Source: Sphingobium vermicomposti (GTDB lineage Bacteria; Pseudomonadota; Alphaproteobacteria; Sphingomonadales; Sphingomonadaceae). Taken from it: a DNA stretch of 64,000 nucleotides. The translations under genes and the position numbers were made by a program. Of the stretch, positions 29,802-39,308 are shown one piece after another. The number at the start of each line of letters is the position of its first letter. Positions within the stretch are counted from its first letter, which is position 1. The notes under the pieces were generated by a model. That model was not told the origin of the DNA, did no database searches, and saw only the letters and a program-made list of their open reading frames with translations. The stretch lies in contig NZ_JAASQR010000004.1 of NCBI RefSeq assembly GCF_011762025.1, positions 496,001 to 560,000 on the forward strand, read 5' to 3'.

Positions 29802-30004
29802 GCTTTCGTCCCCTTGGCAATACGCAGAGCGCCTTCCGGGCAGTTACGCACTGCCATGCGCACCTTATCTTCAAGTTCCGGCGCAAATTCAGATTGTTCT
29901 ATGACTACCTTGCCTTCTACCGCGTCGGTCGAGAAGACTTCAGGACATAAGTCTTCGCATCGTGCATGGCCTTGGCAGACCTGCAAATTGGCGACGATTC
30001 TCAT
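29798..30004 (-). CDS. 3Fe-4S ferredoxin, P450 partner
   Basis: 68 residues from the ATG at 30004; the frame is open upstream to 30055 but the extra residues do not fit. The cluster motif is CQGHARC (Cys10, His13, Cys16) with the last ligand in NCPEGAL, i.e. the CxxHxxC...CP type of ferredoxin commonly encoded next to bacterial P450 genes. An additional CP occurs at Cys20-Pro21. It delivers electrons to the P450 encoded immediately downstream with a 4-base overlap. Confidence 0.92.
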   Translation of the reverse strand: MRIVANLQVCQGHARCEDLCPEVFSTDAVEGKVVIEQSEFAPELEDKVRMAVRNCPEGALRIAKGTKA

Positions 30005-30092
30005 CGGGCATCCTCTTTTATCTATTTTCGATCCCGCTCTATCAGCCCGGCCCACGGTTTCCCATCAGCGCGAATGAACCAGGCTGGACAGA

Positions 30093-30998
30093 ATGGACAT
30101 TATCGGCCACTATCCGACAGGCGAGCTTATGGATTTCACCCCGACCATCACCCATTCGGTTTCCCTGCATGGCGGGCGGTTCGAACTTGTCGAATGGCGG
30201 TGGCCCGACATGATCGATTTCACCATCCGCGAACCTGCGCTGATGCTGGAAATGTCGCTGCCGCCGCTTGCCACCGATGCTTCGGCGGAATTTCCCGATA
30301 TCGATCGCGGCAATCGCTGCTTCATGGGGACGATGTTCATCCGCTATCCCGGCATCATGGTGCACGGGCGCGGCGAAGGCGGGCATATCCGGGTGCTGCG
30401 GGCCATTTTTTCAGGCCAGCACGCGGCAGCGATCCTGGGTGAGGACGATGTGCCTCCCGTCCAGGTGCTGCAAGGGCTGCTGGACATCAGGAATGACGCC
30501 CTGCGCTTCATGATGCGGCAGGCCCTGCGGGAATTGACCAGGCCGGAAGCTCAGTCAACCGACGCACTGGAAGCACTGCACACGCTGGTCGCGGTGGAGG
30601 TTCGGCGATTGTTCGAACGGCAGGTCCATGCGCCCACCGGCGGGCGGCTGGCGTCGTGGCAATATCGGCGAATTCGCGAAAGATTGCTGGAAAGCGATAT
30701 CGCACCTTCCATTTCCGAGCTGGCGGCGCTGTGCGGCATCAGCGTGCGCCATCTCCATCGCCAGTTTCAGGCGCTGACCGGCAGCACAGTCATCGCCTAT
30801 GTCGACAATTTCCGCATGTCACGGGCGCAGGCGCTGCTGTCCGACCGCGACATGCCGATCAAGATCGTTGCGTCGCAATTGGGCTTTGCCCACCCCAACA
30901 GCTTTGCGCGCGCATTCCGGCGCGCGACCGGCATGACGCCGCTCCATTATCGCCAGAGCATATCAGGCAGCGCGCAGGAAGAGGCCCCCTCCCCCTGA
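30093..30998 (+). CDS. AraC-family transcriptional regulator
   Basis: 301 residues. The C-terminal 100 residues hold two HTH units: SISELAALCGISVRHLHRQF, then IKIVASQLGFAHPNSFARAF and the ending ATGMTPLHYRQ. The N-terminal part is a cupin-like ligand domain with no close match that I recognise. It is divergent from the ferredoxin-P450 operon, only 88 bases away, so it most likely controls that operon in response to the P450 substrate or a derivative. Confidence 0.92.
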   Translation: MDIIGHYPTGELMDFTPTITHSVSLHGGRFELVEWRWPDMIDFTIREPALMLEMSLPPLATDASAEFPDIDRGNRCFMGTMFIRYPGIMVHGRGEGGHIRVLRAIFSGQHAAAILGEDDVPPVQVLQGLLDIRNDALRFMMRQALRELTRPEAQSTDALEALHTLVAVEVRRLFERQVHAPTGGRLASWQYRRIRERLLESDIAPSISELAALCGISVRHLHRQFQALTGSTVIAYVDNFRMSRAQALLSDRDMPIKIVASQLGFAHPNSFARAFRRATGMTPLHYRQSISGSAQEEAPSP

Positions 30999-31015
30999 CG
31001 GCTGCCGTCCGGCGA

Positions 31016-31534
31016 TCAGCGCAGATCGCCGCGATGCATCGCTTCCGCCCGTGCTTTCAGCGCCCGTGCAGAGTCATTGAACGCCCGCGTTATCCACGGG
31101 CCGCAGAAGCGCATCACATGGATGCCATTGGGCCCGGTAAAGGCGTCGGTCGACTGGTAGCGGGACTTTTCAGGCCCCAGTTCATCGATCATCTGGTCCC
31201 GCCGCGCCGGATAGGGCCAGGCTTCATTATCCAGCATCTCCCAGGACAGCAGCCGACCCGGCTCAAATGCGCAGATATATTCGCAATTTGGGGCCAGGCT
31301 GCCCGGATTGGGGTAGTTCACCAGCCGCATATGGACCGGCGCGCCCATTTCCAGGGTCGATTGCGCCCACACGCAAAAGGGATTCCATTCCCCATAGCGC
31401 GGCATGTCGGTCAGGATGTTCCACACCAGCATCGCGGGCGCGTCTATCTCTATCGGGTCGGACGCCACCAATATTTCAGGGTCATAAATGGCAAAGGGAT
31501 CGTACCGTGCTTCGGCAACGCTATCAGCGAGCAT
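31016..31534 (-). CDS. SRPBCC-family (polyketide cyclase/START-like) protein
   Basis: 172 residues. The start of the helix-grip fold is seen in ASDPIEIDAPAMLVWNILTDMPRYGEWNPF, followed by alternating strands (PVHMRLVNYPNPG, EPGRLLSWEML). The end has FCGPWITRAFNDSARALKARAEA. These domains form a deep hydrophobic pocket for lipids, sterols or polyketides and may be enzymes or binding proteins. No catalytic residue can be assigned. It is convergent with the AraC gene and stands alone. Confidence 0.82.
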   Translation of the reverse strand: MLADSVAEARYDPFAIYDPEILVASDPIEIDAPAMLVWNILTDMPRYGEWNPFCVWAQSTLEMGAPVHMRLVNYPNPGSLAPNCEYICAFEPGRLLSWEMLDNEAWPYPARRDQMIDELGPEKSRYQSTDAFTGPNGIHVMRFCGPWITRAFNDSARALKARAEAMHRGDLR

Positions 31535-31866
31535 CGACTTCTCCTGCTAATTATATCCTGCATGACTACGGGCAATCGCGCGCTGTTGCGCCACCGTCCG
31601 CTTTCCCATGGCACGCGGCCATGAACATGCAGCTAGGACATTCCTTGCGTTGCCACAGACGGTAGCACGCTATGGCGCAGCGTCAACCAGCCGACGCCCA
31701 AAACGCGGTCAAACTTCGCCTTGGTGCATCCGGCGGGATTTGCAGACTTGACCTGCGTAGGCTTCTGCCCGAGTCAGTCCGCAAAATATCGGCGGCCACT
31801 TGTGCGGGACGGGACCCTTGGGACTCGTCCGGCTGCGGGTGAGCAAGCGCCGTTTCGGGAGAGATC
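31535..31866. other. Divergent promoter region between SRPBCC and GMC oxidoreductase genes (332 bases)
   Basis: No gene is supported on either strand. The region must hold promoters for both divergent genes. I see no perfect inverted repeat longer than 6 bases and no riboswitch-like structure. A TTGACC at about 31754 on the plus strand could be a -35 box but lacks a matching -10. Confidence 0.5.
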
Positions 31867-33465
31867 ATGGCTGACCAATATGACTTCATCATCGTGGGCG
31901 CAGGGTCGGCGGGATGCGTCCTTGCCGGTCGCCTGTCGGCTGATCCCCGCAACCGCGTCCTGCTGATCGAAGCGGGGGGACGCGATCGCAGTATTTTCAT
32001 CCATGCGCCAGGCGGATTGCTGCCGATCATGTATCGCGGCATGTTCCAGTGGATGCATGTCAGCGTGCCGCAGACCCATGCGGACGGGCGGCAGATGTAT
32101 ACCCCGCGCGGCAAGGTGCTGGGCGGATCATCATCCATCAACGGCATGGTCTACGATCGCGGGGCGGCGTCCGACTATGATGGCTGGCGCCAATTGGGCA
32201 ATGAAGGGTGGAGCTATGACGACGTGCTCCCCTATTTCAGGAAGCTGGAGACATTCCAGCCGGGCGGCGAAGAAGGCTATCACGGCCAGGACGGCCCGGT
32301 CATGGTGACCCGCCCCGGCATCGACAACCCGCTGGCAAAGGCGTTTCGCGATGCCGCCGTTACCGCCGGCGTGCCGTATAATGAGGACCCCAGCGGATCG
32401 GTGCGCGAGGGTGTGTTCCCTGCCGATGTCACCGCATCTGCCGGACGCCGGTTCAGCGCCGCGCGCGCCTATCTGAAACCCGCGCTCAGGCGGCCCAACC
32501 TGCGCATCGTCACGGAAGCCCATGTCGAACGCGTGATGGTGGAGGAAGGGCGCGCCACCGGCGTTGCCTGGCGGCGCGGCGGGCAGGCCGAACAGGCGAG
32601 CGCCGCGCGAGAGGTCATCATTTCCGCCGGGGCGATCCATTCCCCCTGGATCATGATGCTATCCGGCATCGGCGATGGCGATCATCTGCGCCAGGTCGGC
32701 GTGCCGGTCGTTCATCATCTGCCTGGCGTCGGCCAGAATTATCGCGACCATGTGGCGGTGACGGTGAAACAATATTGCACGCAGCCGGTGTCGCTGTTCA
32801 ACGTATTCCACCCGATGGTTGCGGCCAAGGCCATGGTCAATTTCGCCCTGTTCCGCCGGGGGCCGCTGGCCACGCCGCCCGCAGAGGTCGGCGCTTACCT
32901 CAAGACCATGCCGGGCGCGGATACGCCCGATGTGAAGGTGCATTTCGCCATGGCGCTATATGAAGCCATGGGCCGCAAGCTGATCATGGAGCATGGCTAT
33001 TTCGCCCATATCGACCTGCTGCGGCCCGAAAGCGTCGGCGAATTGAAGCTGACCGGCGCGGACACGACTGCGCCGCTGTCCATCGACCCCAATATCCTGT
33101 CGACCGCCAACGACATGGCGATGGGCCGCGCAGCCGTCCGCGCGGTGCGAAACATCTTTGCGCAAAGCCCCTTCGATCCGTTCCGGGGCGAAGAACTGGC
33201 CCCCGGGGCGCATATCCAGTCGGACGACGAACTGGACGCCTATCTGCGTGCCACCGCCATTTCCGACATCCATGCCGTGGGAACGTGCCGCATGGGGCAT
33301 GACCCGATGGCCGTAGTCGATCCGCAACTACGCGTGCGCGGCGTTGCGGGCCTAAGGGTGGTCGATGCGTCCGTCATGCCGCGCGTGCCGGGTGGCAATA
33401 CCAATGTGCCCACGATGATGGTGGCGGAAAAGGCCGCCGACATGATCCTGCATGGACAGACCTGA
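31867..33465 (+). CDS. GMC-family FAD oxidoreductase (choline/alcohol dehydrogenase-like)
   Basis: 532 residues with GGGAGAG just before the ATG. The FAD motif [14 protein letters not shown] is at the N terminus. GMC signature 1 ([19 protein letters not shown]) and signature 2 ([15 protein letters not shown]) follow, and the C-terminal [19 protein letters not shown] contains the catalytic His, with a second active-site residue in [17 protein letters not shown]. Enzymes of this group oxidise primary or secondary alcohols to aldehydes/ketones; a sterol-like or terpene alcohol is plausible here. The MFS gene follows closely, so the two are probably one operon. Confidence 0.93.
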   Translation: MADQYDFIIVGAGSAGCVLAGRLSADPRNRVLLIEAGGRDRSIFIHAPGGLLPIMYRGMFQWMHVSVPQTHADGRQMYTPRGKVLGGSSSINGMVYDRGAASDYDGWRQLGNEGWSYDDVLPYFRKLETFQPGGEEGYHGQDGPVMVTRPGIDNPLAKAFRDAAVTAGVPYNEDPSGSVREGVFPADVTASAGRRFSAARAYLKPALRRPNLRIVTEAHVERVMVEEGRATGVAWRRGGQAEQASAAREVIISAGAIHSPWIMMLSGIGDGDHLRQVGVPVVHHLPGVGQNYRDHVAVTVKQYCTQPVSLFNVFHPMVAAKAMVNFALFRRGPLATPPAEVGAYLKTMPGADTPDVKVHFAMALYEAMGRKLIMEHGYFAHIDLLRPESVGELKLTGADTTAPLSIDPNILSTANDMAMGRAAVRAVRNIFAQSPFDPFRGEELAPGAHIQSDDELDAYLRATAISDIHAVGTCRMGHDPMAVVDPQLRVRGVAGLRVVDASVMPRVPGGNTNVPTMMVAEKAADMILHGQT

Positions 33466-33517
33466 ACGATCGGATCAGGCGGCAGCCATAGCCGCCATCC
33501 AGACAATGGAGGATGGG

Positions 33518-34828
33518 ATGCCACATAGCCGTGGAAAGGGGAGCCGACCGGCCTATCGCCTGTACATATTGCTGCTGCTGTTTCTGCTCAATTCGCTCAG
33601 CTATGCTGACCGGCACCTGTTTTCCATCCTGATCCCAGCGGTGAAGGCGGAATTCGGGGTCAGCGATTCACTGCTGGGGCTGATCGGCGGGCCGGGGTTC
33701 ATCATCAGTTATGTTCTGTGCTCCATGCCGCTTGCCCGGCTGGCCGATCGCTGGTCGCGCCGTGGCGTGCTGGCGCTGGCGGCGACCCTGTGGAGCGCGG
33801 CGACCGCCGCCTGCGGTGCGGCGGCCAACATCACGCAGTTGGCGCTGGCCCGATTCGCAGTGGGCATCGGCGAAGCGGGCGGCCTGCCCCCGTCGCAGTC
33901 AATCCTGGCCAGCCTTTTCGGCGAGGACCGCAGATCGGCGGCGATGGGCGTGCTGGCGTCGGGGACTTATTTCGGGCTGATACTGGGCCTGGTGGGCGGC
34001 GCGGCGGTGGCCGCTGAATGGGGGTGGCGCGCTGCTTTCTTCGCGCTGGCGCTGCCGGGCTTTCCGCTTGCCCTGCTCTTCTGGTTCACGGGACCTCGGC
34101 GGCAGCGGCAGGATGTTGCGCCGGGCGCTGGCCGTGAAGGTCCCAGCTTCTGGGCATCGGTTCGCATGTTCTGGAACATCAAGTCGCTGCGGTTGATCGC
34201 CATCGGCGTCGGCACGTTCAACATCTTCGGCTATGCGGGCGCGGTGTGGATGCCAGCCTATTTCATGCGGTCCCACGGCATGAGCATCATCGAAGCCGGC
34301 GCGTGGCTGGGCATGGGTTCCGCAATCGGCGGCATCGTCGGCAGCATCGCGAGCGGCGCAATGGTCGATCGGCTGCGCGTGCGCGGCGAACATTGGCAGC
34401 TGCGCCTGCCCGCCATAGCCTTCCTGCTGGCCTTCCCCCAGAATGTCGTCATGTTCATGATGCCTGGCGGCGCGGGCATCAACCTGGGCGGGACGCACAT
34501 TCCTGCGGTGGCGATGGTCACGATGCTGGGCGGATTCCTGGCGGCGTGCTGGGCGGGGCCTTCGTTCAGCGCCGCAGCCCGACTGGTCGCCCAGTCACAA
34601 CGGGCGCAGGCGACGGCCATGCTGGTGGTCATCATCAACGTGATTGGCAGCATGATCGGCCCGTCGCTCAGCGGGTTCGTCAGCGACATGCTGATGGGAC
34701 GGCTGGGCGAGGAATCGCTGCGCATCAGCCTGTTGATCATGAGTCTGCTGACGCTGGCGGGCGGGATGCTGTTCTGGCGCGCATCGACCCATTATGCGCG
34801 CGATCTGGCCGCTCGCGAAGTTATCTGA
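33518..34828 (+). CDS. MFS transporter
   Basis: 436 residues from the ATG at 33518 with GGAGG 5 bases upstream; the frame opens earlier at 33452 inside the preceding gene. About 12 membrane segments, and the MFS loop motif appears as [11 protein letters not shown]. The start [29 protein letters not shown] is typical of the spinster/hexuronate-like MFS group found in sphingomonad catabolic clusters. Import of a catabolic substrate or export of an intermediate are both possible. Confidence 0.92.
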   Translation: MPHSRGKGSRPAYRLYILLLLFLLNSLSYADRHLFSILIPAVKAEFGVSDSLLGLIGGPGFIISYVLCSMPLARLADRWSRRGVLALAATLWSAATAACGAAANITQLALARFAVGIGEAGGLPPSQSILASLFGEDRRSAAMGVLASGTYFGLILGLVGGAAVAAEWGWRAAFFALALPGFPLALLFWFTGPRRQRQDVAPGAGREGPSFWASVRMFWNIKSLRLIAIGVGTFNIFGYAGAVWMPAYFMRSHGMSIIEAGAWLGMGSAIGGIVGSIASGAMVDRLRVRGEHWQLRLPAIAFLLAFPQNVVMFMMPGGAGINLGGTHIPAVAMVTMLGGFLAACWAGPSFSAAARLVAQSQRAQATAMLVVIINVIGSMIGPSLSGFVSDMLMGRLGEESLRISLLIMSLLTLAGGMLFWRASTHYARDLAAREVI

Positions 34829-34897
34829 AGGGCGGGCCGGACGTGACGCGCATGTCGTGTCCGCCCCCCCTTGCAGCCGTCGGTGCTGCAAGCGCGA

Positions 34898-35707
34898 TCA
34901 GCCCTTCGCGCTTTCTTCCTTCACGATTTCCAGGAACAACGGGCGCTCGCCACCGCCATGCACTTCCAGTTTTGCGCCGCTGATATAGGCGGCGGCTGGC
35001 GATGCGAGGAAATTGACGGCTTCGGCGATGTCGCCACCACGGCCCATCCGGCCAAGCGGCAAAGACGCGGCGATGCGGTCCTGCGCGGCGGCGCTGCCAT
35101 AGGTCATTTCCGCCGTTTCGGTTTCGATGAGGCCGACGATGATGGCGTTCACCCGCACGTCAGGCCCCCATTCCTGCGCCAGGCTGGTGGTCAGGCTGAC
35201 CAGGCCAGCCTTTGCCGCGCCATAGATGGCCGTGTCGGGCGACGGGCGTATGGCCGACACGCTGGCAATGTTGACGATGGAGCCGCCCACCGCCTTCAGA
35301 TGCGTATAGGCCGCCTGCGAAACGTGCAGCGGTGCCAGCAGGTTGAGTTGCAGGATACGTTCGGAAAAGCGCGGGCTGGCGGTGGCCGCGTCGGCCTGTG
35401 GCGATCCGCCCGCATTATTGACGATCAGGTCGATGCGTCCGTGCCGCGCGACCAGCGTTTCGATCCACGCGGCGACGGCGGCGGGATCGCGAATGTCGCA
35501 GGCGTCGAATTCGGCCTCTTTGCCTTCAAAAGCGATCGGCTGTTCTGGCGGCGTCCGGCCGCAGGTGGCGACGGCATAGCCTTCCGCCAGCAACCGCCGC
35601 ACAATCGCCGCGCCTATCCCGCGCGTGCCGCCTGTGACTATGGCTACCTTGCCCCGACCTGTCTCGCTCACCTGCCCTGTCCTTTCTTCATCGATATGCG
35701 CGCGCAT
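34898..35707 (-). CDS. SDR-family oxidoreductase
   Basis: 269 residues as called; a GTG at codon 13 (VSETGRGK) may be the true start because the family begins close to the glycine motif. TGGTRGIGAA binds the cofactor, NNAGGS follows, NIASVSAIRPS supplies the serine, and YGAAKAGL is the YxxxK. Third gene of a minus-strand set with another SDR and the KshA-like Rieske oxygenase. It probably interconverts a hydroxyl and a keto group on the same substrate. Confidence 0.92.
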   Translation of the reverse strand: MRAHIDEERTGQVSETGRGKVAIVTGGTRGIGAAIVRRLLAEGYAVATCGRTPPEQPIAFEGKEAEFDACDIRDPAAVAAWIETLVARHGRIDLIVNNAGGSPQADAATASPRFSERILQLNLLAPLHVSQAAYTHLKAVGGSIVNIASVSAIRPSPDTAIYGAAKAGLVSLTTSLAQEWGPDVRVNAIIVGLIETETAEMTYGSAAAQDRIAASLPLGRMGRGGDIAEAVNFLASPAAAYISGAKLEVHGGGERPLFLEIVKEESAKG

Positions 35708-35756
35708 GTCGCCCTTTCCGCCGCGCGGCGCAAGGCGGTCTTTACGAAACTGGCGC

Positions 35757-36620
35757 TTATGCGACGATGGCGGGATGGGGAATGCGGGGATCGCCCAGCA
35801 TGGCGCGATAGGATGGCGGGACGCGCCCTGCCTCCTCTGTAATGCCGTAGCGCTGCGCGATTTCCGCCGTGATGAGCGTCTGGCCGTTCAGTTCTTCCCG
35901 TGCCGGATCGTCATGGATAGCGGCGATGACGCGGCCGTTGAACTCCGGCGTTTCAGCCTCCGCCATGAACTTTTCATATTGTTCGGGATGTTCCGCAAGC
36001 GTCTGGGCGCTGCGTTCGGTCAGCAATGGCCCCATCCACAGCGATATGGCGGCAACGCCCGTGCCCCGGAAATCCACGCCCATGTCGGCGGCAAATTTGT
36101 CCACGCCCGCTTTCTGCGCACCATAGGCCGGGCCGTGCATATAGCACACCGACCCAAAGGAAGACGTGAAGGCGATCAGGCCATCGCCCGCAGGCACCAT
36201 CATGCGCGCAGCATGCCAGCTGGCGAAATAGTGGGACCGCAGGCCGACATCCAATATGTCGACCAATCCTGTCGATTTTTCCCAGAAGGGCCCGGGCTTC
36301 ACCAGGTCATCATTCAGCGCGGCGACGTTGTTGACCAATATGTCGAGCCGTCCGCTTTCGTCCGCCACCTGTTCGAACAGGGCGGCAATGGCATCGCTGT
36401 CGGCATGGTCGACCTGGACCGCCCGGCCTTCGCCGCCCGCCGCGTCGATCTGGGCAGCGGTCGCGCCGATCGTGCCGGGCAGCGCCGCATCGCCTTCGCG
36501 CACGGTGCGGCCCGTCACATAGACGCGATAGCCTTTTTCGCCCAGCGCGACCGCGATTCCACGGCCCGCACCCCGGCTGGCGCCGGTGACTATCGCCACC
36601 GGACGTTCGATCCTGTCCAT
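35757..36620 (-). CDS. SDR-family oxidoreductase
   Basis: 287 residues. TGASRGAGRG is the cofactor motif, NNVAALN the next landmark, FTSSFGSV the serine region and YGAQKAGV the YxxxK. It carries an insert at about 108-125 (DDLVKPGPFWEKSTGL) and a long C-terminal tail, as in the DHRS1-like subgroup. It lies 17 bases past the KshA-like oxygenase gene, so the two are co-transcribed. Role is likely a hydroxyl/ketone step on the oxygenase substrate or product. Confidence 0.92.
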   Translation of the reverse strand: MDRIERPVAIVTGASRGAGRGIAVALGEKGYRVYVTGRTVREGDAALPGTIGATAAQIDAAGGEGRAVQVDHADSDAIAALFEQVADESGRLDILVNNVAALNDDLVKPGPFWEKSTGLVDILDVGLRSHYFASWHAARMMVPAGDGLIAFTSSFGSVCYMHGPAYGAQKAGVDKFAADMGVDFRGTGVAAISLWMGPLLTERSAQTLAEHPEQYEKFMAEAETPEFNGRVIAAIHDDPAREELNGQTLITAEIAQRYGITEEAGRVPPSYRAMLGDPRIPHPAIVA

Positions 36621-36637
36621 ATTCTTTCCTTGTCCCG

Positions 36638-37717
36638 TCAGGCGGCGGCGCTGGAAGCGCGCTTGTCGAGCGTCACGTGCAGGCCATTGGACCGCTTGTG
36701 CATGTCCGGCAGCTTTTCACGCGGGTTGTAGAATTGCTTATACCAGGTCCGAACCTTGCCATAGGGGCCGTCGTTCGGGATCACCAACGGGTTGAAACAA
36801 GCCCGCTTGTTCTGCCAGATTTCCACGTCCTGCGCGAAGGCCAGACGACTGCCCTCCTGATATTCGGCGGCGGCGGCACGCAATTCATCGGTGATCGGGG
36901 ACGATCCGTCATTCACCTGCACCATCAGGCCATGCCACACGCGGATCTTGCCATCTTCGATCGGCGTATGCGTGATCATGATGAAGCTGTCGAATGTGCC
37001 TTCCATTTCGGACTGCAGGATCGACGGCCCGGTATACCAGGTGTCGAGCGTCAGAACATCATCCGGGTTCTGCACCAATGTGCGGTGGCCCGCGGCATAA
37101 TATTGGTGGACGATGTGGTCCTTGAACTCGTTGGCGAAGTAGACGAAGTCCTTCGCACCGTGGATCGGCACGAAATGGCCAAAGTCGGCCATGTTATCGA
37201 CCACTTCGATGGGGTGGATATTCAAGTCGCCCATGAAGTCGAGACGCCACCGGACCCAGCCCGGCTCATCCCAATGGCCGCCGAAATTGGGCAGGTCGAA
37301 ATTCGGCTCCAGCCCTTCGGGATCATACCACATCCAGATAGTGCCTGCCCGTTCGGTGACGGGAAAGGTCTTGAGCTTTGCGGCCTTGGGCACGAAATCC
37401 GAATAGGGAATATTCTTGCAAGCGCCGTCCGGCCCATATTGCCAGCCATGGAAGGGACAGCGGATCGATTCGCCCTCCACCTGCTCACCATCCCGGACAA
37501 TGTAGGAGGTGGTGTTGTTGGCCAGGTGCGCGCCCATGTGCGGACAATAGGCTTCGGTCACGTACACCTGACCGCTTTCGCCGCGATACATGACCAGATC
37601 CTGGCCGAAATACCGCATCGCGACCGGCGTCCTGGTTGCTTCCGCGCTTTCGCCGACCATGAACCAGCCACGGGGGAAATCGAATTCACCCAGACGATAG
37701 TCTGATGACTTTGCCAT
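36638..37717 (-). CDS. Rieske non-heme iron oxygenase, KshA-like
   Basis: 359 residues. Rieske ligands are Cys58-x-His60 (YCPHMGAH) and Cys87-x2-His90 (CPFHGW). The mononuclear iron site lies in VVDNMADFGHFVPIH (Asp with two His). The flanking wording is that of 3-ketosteroid 9alpha-hydroxylase oxygenase (KshA) and related sterol desaturases: PRGWFMVGES at the start, NIPYSDFVPK after the Rieske domain, and VDNMADFGHF in the catalytic domain. Between the Rieske ligand pairs there are 26 residues instead of the usual 16-17. It needs a reductase (KshB-type) that is not encoded nearby. Divergent from the ketosteroid isomerase gene, which makes a steroid substrate plausible. Confidence 0.9.
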   Translation of the reverse strand: MAKSSDYRLGEFDFPRGWFMVGESAEATRTPVAMRYFGQDLVMYRGESGQVYVTEAYCPHMGAHLANNTTSYIVRDGEQVEGESIRCPFHGWQYGPDGACKNIPYSDFVPKAAKLKTFPVTERAGTIWMWYDPEGLEPNFDLPNFGGHWDEPGWVRWRLDFMGDLNIHPIEVVDNMADFGHFVPIHGAKDFVYFANEFKDHIVHQYYAAGHRTLVQNPDDVLTLDTWYTGPSILQSEMEGTFDSFIMITHTPIEDGKIRVWHGLMVQVNDGSSPITDELRAAAAEYQEGSRLAFAQDVEIWQNKRACFNPLVIPNDGPYGKVRTWYKQFYNPREKLPDMHKRSNGLHVTLDKRASSAAA

Positions 37718-37789
37718 AAAAACACCCTCTCGTATTCAGCGGCAAATTAGCATGAAGGGCAGACCAATGCCACCCCTTCCACCAACCAT

Positions 37790-37811
37790 GCCGGGCAGAA
37801 ATAATCCCGGC
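37790..37811. promoter_or_regulatory. Inverted repeat between KshA-like oxygenase and ketosteroid isomerase genes
   Basis: GCCGGG (37790-37795) and CCCGGC (37806-37811) are perfect complements around a 10-base AT-richer spacer, about midway between the two divergent starts. It could be an operator for both genes; 6-base arms are short, so this is tentative. Confidence 0.35.
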
Positions 37812-37878
37812 GATCTACGCAAACAAGGGTATATAGACAAGCCCATTGCATAAATGCGGCGAAGCGGGAGAGTATAAC

Positions 37879-38316
37879 TTGCCAGAAACCGACGATGGAC
37901 AGGCCGGCGGTGGCCCGACGCAAACGGATCATATGCCGTCCCAATCCGTCATGCGCGCGGGGCTGGAGGCCTATGCCAGCCGAATCAACGATGGCGACCG
38001 TAATGGCGTGCTCGCCCTGTTCGCGCCGGGCGCGACGATCGAGGATCCGGTGGGAACGCCGATCAAGCGCGGCGATGAAATTGCCGCCTGGTTCAGCGAC
38101 ACCATCGCTTTCCAAACGCACATTACCCCCGTCGCCCCGATCCGGGGATCGCACTCCAACGCGGCGGCGCTGGTGTTCGACGTCCGCTTTCAACCGCCCG
38201 AAGGTCCGCGCCTGCTGATCCGTTCGCTCGACATCTGCACGTTCGATGGCCAGGGATTGATCACCAGCCTGAAGGCCTATTGGGGGCCGGACGATGTCCA
38301 GCCCGCCGACGGGTAA
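37879..38316 (+). CDS. Delta5-3-ketosteroid isomerase (KSI)
   Basis: 145 residues from a TTG at 37879 with GGGAGAG 6 bases upstream; the ATG at 37933 (127 residues, the classic KSI length) lacks a ribosome site but is possible. NTF2-fold isomerase that shifts the steroid 5,6 double bond to 4,5. The catalytic residues line up with Comamonas/Pseudomonas KSI. Tyr32 (AYASRI) is the oxyanion tyrosine, Asp56 (EDPVG) is the base and Asp118 (SLDICTFDG) is the second oxyanion acid. The spacing is 24 and 62 residues, against 24 and 61 in the Comamonas enzyme (Tyr14, Asp38, Asp99). It is divergent from the KshA-like oxygenase. This is the clearest steroid marker in the window. Confidence 0.9.
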   Translation: MPETDDGQAGGGPTQTDHMPSQSVMRAGLEAYASRINDGDRNGVLALFAPGATIEDPVGTPIKRGDEIAAWFSDTIAFQTHITPVAPIRGSHSNAAALVFDVRFQPPEGPRLLIRSLDICTFDGQGLITSLKAYWGPDDVQPADG

Positions 38317-38346
38317 CGGCACGGCGGGCCTGTTCTTGTTTCCTTA
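38301..38346 (+). terminator. Rho-independent terminator overlapping the KSI stop codon
   Basis: GCCCGCCG (38301-38308) pairs with CGGCGGGC (38322-38329), followed by the T-rich CTGTTCTTGTTTCCTT. The left arm lies within the last codons of the isomerase gene. Confidence 0.75.
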
Positions 38347-38437
38347 GGACGCTGTGCGTAAAGTGCCCCCGTCAGGAAGTTCCCAATGGCGTAAAGCCCC
38401 TTCCTGTCGCTGGCGTTCAGGAGTGCCGTACCGGTCG

Positions 38438-39109
38438 ATGTCCATTACCCGCTTGTCGAGCGCCGACCGTCGCGCCTCCATCATCACCGCTGCCCGATCC
38501 GTATTTGCCCGTTACGGCCTGGAGGGCGCGCGGACGCAGCAGATCGCGCAGGCCGCCGGGGTTTCCGAAGCCCTGATATTCCGCCATTTCAGCAGCAAGA
38601 TAGCCATTTACCGTGCCGTCCTGCGCGAAGTCATCGCCGACCAGAATGCATCCTTTCGCGATTTCACCCTGCCCGAACCCAGCACCGTGGGCCTGCTGCG
38701 AAGCATAGGCCACTTGATGGAGCAGGCGCTGCTGGGCAGGAACGCGTCCAACGCCGACGGCATGCGCATGGTCGTGGGCAGCCTGGCCGGTGACGGCGGC
38801 TATGCCCGATTGGTCTATCGCCGCGCGCTGCGCCTTTCCCAGAACGAAATGGAACGCGCGATGGCAGCCGCCCGCGCGGAAGGCGGGATAACCGGTGCAG
38901 CCTTGTCGACGGTCAACGCCGCCGCCTTTCTGGAACATGTCGGGACGATGGTCATGATGGGCCGCTGCCATGAGCGCCATGCCATCATCTATGATGACGA
39001 TGACGGTCGGTTGCTGCGCGACGCCATTATGTTTTGCGCCCGCGGCCTAGGCATAGTGGAAGAACGTATCACGGAATTTTTGAACGCGATGCCTCCGCAA
39101 AATAGGTGA
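38438..39109 (+). CDS. TetR-family transcriptional regulator
   Basis: 223 residues from the ATG at 38438; the frame opens at 38354 but the extra 28 residues are not TetR-like. The HTH is clear (IITAARSVFARYGLEGARTQ, then AQAAGVSEALIFRHFSSKIAIY). The sensor domain has no recognised ligand. It lies between the isomerase and an SDR gene, so it may control either or both. GCGTAAAG occurs twice upstream (about 38356 and 38391), and TTTACGC once at about 39114 ahead of the SDR gene, a possible but weak shared site. Confidence 0.9.
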   Translation: MSITRLSSADRRASIITAARSVFARYGLEGARTQQIAQAAGVSEALIFRHFSSKIAIYRAVLREVIADQNASFRDFTLPEPSTVGLLRSIGHLMEQALLGRNASNADGMRMVVGSLAGDGGYARLVYRRALRLSQNEMERAMAAARAEGGITGAALSTVNAAAFLEHVGTMVMMGRCHERHAIIYDDDDGRLLRDAIMFCARGLGIVEERITEFLNAMPPQNR

Positions 39110-39308
39110 GTTTACGCTATTCTTTTATCATATTGCGTAGGCTAGCGGCTTAAACTATCAAAGCTTGTCGAGGGTCCCCGGCGGGTCCTGTGAATAGAAC
39201 AGAAATCTTGCCGCCCGGCGAACCGGGACAAGGCAATGGCGCTGGCAATGACTGGCGCCGGCCTGTCGCGCACTGCCAGTGCGGCGCTGAAATGGAGAGG
39301 AACAAGCT

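Noticed and set aside
39110..39308. Cobalamin or other riboswitch in the 199-base gap before the SDR gene
   Set aside because: Some GC-rich stems can be drawn, but no B12-box-like or other conserved riboswitch core was found, and the downstream gene is not cobalamin-related.
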